The notes beneath the pieces are model-generated. The model saw only the letters and a program-made list of their open reading frames with translations, was not told the origin of the DNA and ran no database searches. 64,000 nucleotides of DNA from Cupriavidus sp. MP-37 (lineage in GTDB: Bacteria > Pseudomonadota > Gammaproteobacteria > Burkholderiales > Burkholderiaceae), in contig NZ_CP085345.1 in NCBI RefSeq assembly GCF_020618415.1, positions 930,001 to 994,000 of the forward strand. Reading direction: 5' to 3'. Shown piece by piece: positions 59,416 through 64,000 of the stretch. The position numbers and the translations under genes were made by a program. Within the stretch, counting starts at the first letter, position 1. Each line of letters starts with the position of its first letter.

Positions 59416-59737
59416 GTGCTGTCTCCTTGGTTTTTTTCGGTGGGCGGGAACGGGCCGTTTTGCCCTGCGGATTCCGCCCTGGCCGGTGGGCCGGCCTTGT
59501 AGAGGTACTTGCCGGAGAGTGCGCGATGCTGCGGTGCCCGGACAATGACCAGACGCGCCAAAATGATTGGCCGAATCGCTCAGGCGGAAGGCAGGCTTTG
59601 GCAAATCCCGATTGTGCGGCGCCGCGCGGGCTTGCTAAGGTGGCGGCAAGATGTGGCCAGAGGCCCGGCCCCGCCGGAGAGCGCCGGAGAGCGCCGGAAC
59701 CGGCCGGCACCGGCGCGTCGCCGTGACGAGGAGACCC
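59416..59737. promoter_or_regulatory. Divergent control region between Bug and araC-type genes
   Basis: 322 bp with no gene. It should hold the promoters of the acyl-CoA operon (minus) and the AraC regulator (plus). A tandem GCCGGAGAGC repeat occurs near 59676-59692; no clear AraC direct-repeat site or -35/-10 pair could be fixed by eye. Confidence 0.4.
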
Positions 59738-60916
59738 ATGCAAACAGCCGTTCTGCCATCGCTGCGCCCGCCGCTGCCGGGCAATCAGCACATTTCCGGC
59801 CACGCCTTGCCGGGCGCGCGCCAGCGCGATGCCGGCAGCCGGGCGGCCCCGGGCGCGACGGCTGAATTGGCCGCGCCCGCTCCGGCACGGCACACCATCG
59901 CCATCCAGCACGTAACGCACATCCTGCAGGGGGCGCGCCGGCTCGGCCTCGACATCGATGCCCTGCTGCGGCGCGCGGACATCTCGCCGGCGCTGCTGGC
60001 CTCGCCCACTGCGCGCGTGACGCAGGGCCAGTATGCGGCGCTGATCCGCACGCTGCGCCGGGTCATGCGCGACGAACTGTGGGGATTGCTGGACCGGCCC
60101 GTGCCCCCCGGCGTGTTCGCGCAGGTGTGCCGCAGCCTGATCCATTGCGCCACGCTCGAGGACGCCATCCGCACCGGGCTGCGCCTGTACCGGCAGCACA
60201 TCGACGCCTTCGCGCCGCGCCTGCATGTCGGCGCCGACGGCAGCACCGCGGCAGTGGTGCTGCACCCGCGCGCGCCCGCCTCGGCCTGCCGCAGCTTTGC
60301 CGAATCGACCTTCGTATTCCATGCCTATGCGCTGGTCAGCTGGCTGGTCGCCGGGCAGATCCCGCTCGCGCGCGTCGACCTGAGCGCCGCGGCGTCGCCG
60401 GGCCGCACCGATACCGAGCGCGTGTTCAAGGCTGCGGTCAGCTACGGCCAGCCCGTTACCGCCCTGCATTTCGACGCCGCCTCGCTGCGCCTGCCGGTGA
60501 TGCAGGACGCCGCCAGCCTGCGCGACTTCCTGCGCGAGACCCCGCGCAACCTGCTGATCCGCTACCGCGACAACAGCTGCCTGGCCGAACGCATCCGCCA
60601 GCACCTGCGCTCGCACCTGGACGACGAACTGCCGTCGCTGGAGCAGATGGCGCAACTGCTGCGGCTCACGCCGCAGACGCTGCGCCGCCGCCTGCGCGAC
60701 GAAGGCCGCGGCTACCAGAGCATCAAGGACAGCCTGCGGCGCGACGTGGCCATCGGCATGATGGAGCGCCCCGGCATGACGCTGCAGGACGTGGCGCTGC
60801 GGCTGGGCTTTTCCGAGCCCAGCACCTTCCACCGCGCCTTCAAGAAATGGACCGGCGTGGCGCCGGGGGAATACCGGATGCGGGGCATGCGGGCGGAAGG
60901 CGTGCCGGCGGCATAG
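59738..60916 (+). CDS. AraC-family regulator with arabinose-binding-like N-domain (OruR/ArgR type)
   Basis: 392 residues. After a variable start, an N-terminal ligand domain of the Arabinose_bd class spans about 60-280 (ADISPALLASPTARVTQGQY and VFHAYALVSWLVAGQIPLAR). The C-terminal double HTH reads LEQMAQLLRLTPQTLRRRLRDEG, then LQDVALRLGFSEPSTFHRAF and KKWTGVAPGEYR. Such regulators control fatty-acid or hydroxy-acid catabolism, which fits the divergent acyl-CoA operon. ATG 59738 has CGAGGAG upstream. Confidence 0.92.
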   Translation: MQTAVLPSLRPPLPGNQHISGHALPGARQRDAGSRAAPGATAELAAPAPARHTIAIQHVTHILQGARRLGLDIDALLRRADISPALLASPTARVTQGQYAALIRTLRRVMRDELWGLLDRPVPPGVFAQVCRSLIHCATLEDAIRTGLRLYRQHIDAFAPRLHVGADGSTAAVVLHPRAPASACRSFAESTFVFHAYALVSWLVAGQIPLARVDLSAAASPGRTDTERVFKAAVSYGQPVTALHFDAASLRLPVMQDAASLRDFLRETPRNLLIRYRDNSCLAERIRQHLRSHLDDELPSLEQMAQLLRLTPQTLRRRLRDEGRGYQSIKDSLRRDVAIGMMERPGMTLQDVALRLGFSEPSTFHRAFKKWTGVAPGEYRMRGMRAEGVPAA

Positions 60917-60934
60917 CCGCTGCGGGCAGCGTGC

Positions 60935-61141
60935 TTATTCCAGCCGGATCTCGCCGTCGAAGCGCGCCTGCAGCTTCACCGCCGCCAGCTCCAGGGTCAC
61001 CGACACCGGCAGGTGTTCGCTGCCGACCAGCGTGCCGTCGGCCACGGCCCGGGCGATGGCCTGCTCGATCTCGCGCTGGGAATTCACGCCGACCACCTTC
61101 AGGAACTTGCGGATGCTGAGGTTGAAGGTTTCTTCGTCCAT
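60935..61141 (-). CDS. DUF6494-family small protein
   Basis: 68 residues, one alpha/beta domain: MDEETFNLSIRKFLKVVGVN then SQREIEQAIARAVADG, ending KLQARFDGEIRLE. The family is small, found mainly in proteobacteria, and has no known function. GGAG lies 8 bp before the ATG. It converges with the AraC gene (18-bp gap). No membrane or signal segment. Confidence 0.8.
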   Translation of the reverse strand: MDEETFNLSIRKFLKVVGVNSQREIEQAIARAVADGTLVGSEHLPVSVTLELAAVKLQARFDGEIRLE

Positions 61142-61293
61142 GGCTGTCTCCGGAAAGGAAGCGGCATGCGGCCGCTACCCGGACAGCCTACGCCAGGGAC
61201 GGAATCCGTGCAGCGGCGCTTGGCCGGTTCATCGCGGAATTCCGGGAGTGGTGTGGGTGCAGGGGATTGATGCGGTTGAATGCGTGGAGGCGC

Positions 61294-61343
61294 CGGCCCT
61301 CTCCCCCGGCCCCTCTCCCGCAAGCGGGAGAGGAGAGCAAACC
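61294..61343. repeat. REP-like palindrome
   Basis: GGCCCTCTCCCCCGGCCCCT followed by CTCCCGCAAGCGGGAGAGG, one copy of the family seen at 19444, 23136 and 43596. It lies 38 bp after the stop codon of the CoA-transferase gene at 61382. Confidence 0.8.
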
Positions 61344-61381
61344 AGCGGGAGAGAACAGCCTTTGGGCTGGCCCAATCGCCC

Positions 61382-62626
61382 TTAAATTACGCCCTGCTCG
61401 CGCATCAGCGCAATGCGCTCCGCCGACAGCCCCAACACCGTCTGCAGCACCTGCTCGGTATGCTGCCCCAGCCGCGGCGGCGGCGCGTCGTATTGCACCG
61501 GGGTGGCCGACAGCCGCAGCGGGCTCTTGACGGTGGGGCACAGGCTGCCGTCGTCGCGCACCAGGTCGAGCTGCAGTTCGCGATGCCGCACCTGCGGGTC
61601 TTCCAGCACCTGGCCGTAGTCGTTGATCGGACCGCACGGGATGCCCTGCGCTTCCAGCGCCTGCACCCAGTGCGCGGTCGGGCGCGTGCGCATGTGCGCC
61701 TCGAGCAGCGGCACCAGCGTGTCGCGATGGATGATGCGGCCGGGGCCGGTGGCGAAGCGCTCGTCGGCGGCGAGGTCGGGACGCTCGACTCCGCGGCAGT
61801 ACGCCTGCCACTGCCCGTCGTTGCCGGCCGCGACGATCATGTAGCCGTCGGCGGTGGCGAACACATGGTAGGGCACCATGTTGGCGTGCGCATTGCCGTA
61901 GCGCGGCATCGCCTGGCCGGTCACGCGCTGCGCGATGATGGGGGTGGCGCCGACCGCCACCACCGCGTCGAGCAGCGCCATGTCGATATGCTGGCCCTCG
62001 CCGGTGCGTTCGGCATGGCGCAGCGCGGCCAGCACCGCCACGGTGGCGTACATGCCGGTCAGCATGTCGACCACCGCCACGCCCACCTTCTGCGGCCCGC
62101 CGCCGGGCAGGTCGTCGCGCTCGCCGGTGACGCTCATCAGGCCGCCCAGGCCCTGGAAGATGAAGTCATAGCCCGGCTTGTGCGCGCTCGGCCCGGTCTG
62201 GCCATAGCCTGTGATCGAGCAGTAGACCAGCGCCGGGTTGACGGCCTTCAGGCTGTCGTAGTCCAGCCCGTAGCGCTTGAGGTCGCCGACCTTGTAGTTC
62301 TCCAGCACGATCTGCGACTTCGCGGCCAGCTCGCGCACGATCTGCTGCCCCTGCGCGCTGGCGATATCCAGCGTGACCGACTGCTTGCCGCGGTTGGCGC
62401 CGGCAAAGTAGGTGGCGTCGCGCGACGGCTGCCCGTCCGCGCCGGGCAGCCACGGCGGCCCCCACGAACGGGTATCGTCGCCGGCGCCGGGGCGCTCCAC
62501 CTTGATCACCTCGGCGCCCAGGTCCGCCAGGTTCTGCGCGCACCACGGGCCGGCCAGGATGCGCGACAGGTCCAGCACGCGCACGCCGGCCAGCGCGCCG
62601 CGCGCCGGCGCTTGGCCGCCGGCCAT
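61382..62626 (-). CDS. CaiB/BaiF family-III CoA-transferase
   Basis: 414 residues. ALAGVRVLDLSRILAGPW is the family opening; catalytic Asp154 lies in PGYDFIFQ with Y153 and Q158. The start codon ATG 62626 shares a base with the stop of the upstream SDR gene (TGATG), so the two are translationally coupled. It would transfer CoA to the carboxylate that the SDR acts on, or to an intermediate of that route. It is distinct from the enzyme at 42243. Confidence 0.93.
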   Translation of the reverse strand: MAGGQAPARGALAGVRVLDLSRILAGPWCAQNLADLGAEVIKVERPGAGDDTRSWGPPWLPGADGQPSRDATYFAGANRGKQSVTLDIASAQGQQIVRELAAKSQIVLENYKVGDLKRYGLDYDSLKAVNPALVYCSITGYGQTGPSAHKPGYDFIFQGLGGLMSVTGERDDLPGGGPQKVGVAVVDMLTGMYATVAVLAALRHAERTGEGQHIDMALLDAVVAVGATPIIAQRVTGQAMPRYGNAHANMVPYHVFATADGYMIVAAGNDGQWQAYCRGVERPDLAADERFATGPGRIIHRDTLVPLLEAHMRTRPTAHWVQALEAQGIPCGPINDYGQVLEDPQVRHRELQLDLVRDDGSLCPTVKSPLRLSATPVQYDAPPPRLGQHTEQVLQTVLGLSAERIALMREQGVI

Positions 62627-63540
62627 CAGATCGGGTCCCAGCTGATCACGTCGGGCGAGCGCTCCAGCTTGAAGAAGCTGTTGCGCATCGCCGGCATGGC
62701 GATCTCGCCCACCGACTCGGGCGTCCAGCCCTCGCTCATGTGGACCGAGCGCACCGGACGCGGCTGGCTCATCAGGATGATCTCGTTGGCACGCACCGCG
62801 AAGATCTGGCCGTTGACCTCGCTCGCCGCCGGGCTGGCCAGGTAGACCGCGACCGGGCCGATCTTGCCGGCTTCCATCTTCTGCAGCTTGGCCACGCGCG
62901 CCTTTTCTTCCGGGGTCTCGGCCGGGATCGAGCTGGTCATGCGGCTCCACGCGAACGGCGCGATGCAGTTCGAGCGCACGTTGAAGCGCTGCATGTCCAG
63001 CGCGATCGACTTGGACAGCGCGGCGATGCCCAGCTTGGCCGCCGAATAGTTGGCCTGGCCCAGGTTGCCGATCAGGCCCGAGGTGGAGGTCATGTGCACG
63101 TAGGCGCCGCTCTCCTGGTCCTTGAAGTAGTTGGCCGCGGCGCGGCTGACGAAGAAGGTGCCGTTCAGGTGCACGTCGATCACCGCGCGCCATTCTTCCT
63201 CGTTCATCTTGAAGAACATGCGGTCGCGCAGGTTGCCGGCGTTGTTGACCACGGCGTCGATGCGGCCGAAATTGTCGAGCGCGCATTGCACGATGGCATT
63301 GGCGCCGGCCCAGGTCGACACGCTGTCGGTGTTGGCCACGGCTTCGCCGCCGGCGGCGCGGATTTCTTCGACCACGCGTTGCGCGGGGCCGGCGTCGCCG
63401 CCCTCGCCCGACATCGATACGCCCAGGTCATTGACCACCACCCTGGCGCCCGCGGCCGCCATGGCCAGCGCGATGCCGCGTCCGATCCCGCCCCCAGCGC
63501 CCGTCACCAGCGCGACCTTGCCTGCCATCAAACCGCTCAT
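62626..63540 (-). CDS. SDR, (3R)-hydroxyacyl-CoA dehydrogenase type
   Basis: 304 residues, longer than typical SDRs owing to a C-terminal extension (SEGWTPESVGEIAMPAMRNS). TGAGGGIG (14-21), NNAGNLRD, the Ser of TSTSGL and YSAAK are intact; the segment VVVNDLGVSMSGEGGDAGPA is typical of peroxisomal MFE-2/HSD17B4-like dehydrogenases that act on 3-hydroxyacyl-CoA. It forms an operon with the CoA-transferase, and the LysR gene at 63730 is divergent. Confidence 0.92.
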   Translation of the reverse strand: MSGLMAGKVALVTGAGGGIGRGIALAMAAAGARVVVNDLGVSMSGEGGDAGPAQRVVEEIRAAGGEAVANTDSVSTWAGANAIVQCALDNFGRIDAVVNNAGNLRDRMFFKMNEEEWRAVIDVHLNGTFFVSRAAANYFKDQESGAYVHMTSTSGLIGNLGQANYSAAKLGIAALSKSIALDMQRFNVRSNCIAPFAWSRMTSSIPAETPEEKARVAKLQKMEAGKIGPVAVYLASPAASEVNGQIFAVRANEIILMSQPRPVRSVHMSEGWTPESVGEIAMPAMRNSFFKLERSPDVISWDPI

Positions 63541-63566
63541 TGCTTGCTCCTCTGAATACTTTTTTG

Positions 63567-63583
63567 TGCGGTCACCGACCGCA
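63567..63583. promoter_or_regulatory. Palindrome in the SDR-lysR divergent region
   Basis: TGCGGTC-ACC-GACCGCA, a perfect 7-bp inverted repeat. A further half-site TGCGGTC occurs at 63626-63632. A likely binding site of the LysR regulator at 63730. Confidence 0.55.
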
Positions 63584-63729
63584 AACCCGGCGAAACAGCC
63601 CCGCGCAGCGGGCAGCGCCCGCCCGTGCGGTCAATCCGGATGTCCATGCCGCAGCGGATACGATAAATTGACGCCCGACCCTTTGGAATTCACGAATCAC
63701 AAAACTGGCCTTTGGCCTGACAGAAGCCC

Positions 63730-64000
63730 ATGCATTACGACCTGACCGACCTCCGCCTCTTCCTGAATGTCGGCGAGACGGAGAACCTGACCCGTGCCGC
63801 CGAGCGCAGCTTTCTGTCGCTGCCCGCCGCCAGCACGCGGATCAAGCAGCTGGAAGAGGCGTTCCAGACACAATTGCTGATCCGGCAGGTCAAGGGCGTG
63901 CGGCTCACGCCGGCGGGCGATGCGCTGCTGCGCCATGCGCGCGAGGTCTTCCGCGAGCTCGAATGCCTGCACGCGGACCTGCGGCCGTATGCCAAGGGCG
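63730..64000 (+). CDS. LysR-family regulator, N-terminal part (cut by window end)
   Basis: The first 90 codons of a LysR-type regulator. The HTH reads LRLFLNVGETENLTRAAERS then FLSLPAASTRIKQLEEAFQT, followed by LRHAREVFRELECLH of the linker helix. It is divergent from the SDR/CoA-transferase operon at 63540, with palindromes between, and probably regulates it. The rest lies outside the window. Confidence 0.92.
   Translation, partial: MHYDLTDLRLFLNVGETENLTRAAERSFLSLPAASTRIKQLEEAFQTQLLIRQVKGVRLTPAGDALLRHAREVFRELECLHADLRPYAKG

Overview
The window is GC-rich, densely coding DNA with codon use, gene families and intergenic repeats typical of the Burkholderiaceae, most likely a Cupriavidus-type betaproteobacterium (inferred from gene content; no database search was run). 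Three traits support this: five stand-alone Bug/TctC-type periplasmic receptors with no TctAB membrane genes nearby, a Burkholderia-type porin, and many CoA-ester catabolic operons each paired with an IclR, LysR, AraC or MarR regulator. No rRNA, tRNA or CRISPR array was found.

Layout. 1-962 is the tail of an acyl-CoA dehydrogenase. 1601-3702 holds a NicC-like flavin monooxygenase with an IclR regulator. 3713-10096 (minus strand) is an operon: Bug receptor, three-subunit molybdenum hydroxylase, CoxG-like protein, IclR regulator. 10420-10947 is a divergent MarR. 11095-17909 (plus strand) is a tightly coupled operon: IclR, branched-chain-type binding protein, a thiolase-fold protein lacking the catalytic Cys, its DUF35 partner, Bug receptor, NDP-forming acyl-CoA synthetase. 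17936-30250 (minus strand) is a cluster of about twelve genes: small HTH-like protein, Rieske oxygenase, SDR, cupin, IclR, second SDR, ThDP enzyme, aspartate dehydrogenase, aldehyde dehydrogenase, VOC dioxygenase, oxygenase reductase, MFS transporter. 30502-33904 adds an alpha/beta hydrolase, porin and Bug receptor. 34048-41217 has a DUF421 protein, an acyl-CoA ligase with an SDR, a large MscS channel and a LuxR-type regulator. 41247-48039 is a LysR/CoA-transferase/acyl-CoA dehydrogenase locus broken by a tandem repeat array and an IS1111-type insertion. 48069-53009 is the conserved prkA-yeaH-spoVR stress operon. 53477-60916 is an AraC-flanked acyl-CoA catabolic operon with two Bug receptors. 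60935-64000 has a DUF6494 protein, a CoA-transferase/SDR pair and a divergent LysR cut by the window end.

Main observation. Four promoters share a near-identical 16-bp inverted repeat of the form GTTTtAnnnATGAAAC: the Mo-hydroxylase operon (10192), the Rieske operon (30329), the hydrolase (31374) and the porin (31588). At three of them a second, degenerate 15-bp half-conserved palindrome lies exactly 4 bp further out. The Mo-hydroxylase and Rieske operons each encode an IclR regulator; the two are close paralogues with an identical stretch through the recognition helix. This points to one catabolic regulon of uptake (porin, two related Bug receptors), Mo-dependent hydroxylation, Rieske dioxygenation, diol dehydrogenation, ring cleavage and side-product handling. 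The substrate is unknown; an aromatic or N-heteroaromatic acid is the best inference.

Genome plasticity is visible as several copies of a REP/BIME-like palindrome, a 174-bp tandem array built from it, and an IS1111-type element inserted exactly into one REP arm. Its transposase carries a frameshift.
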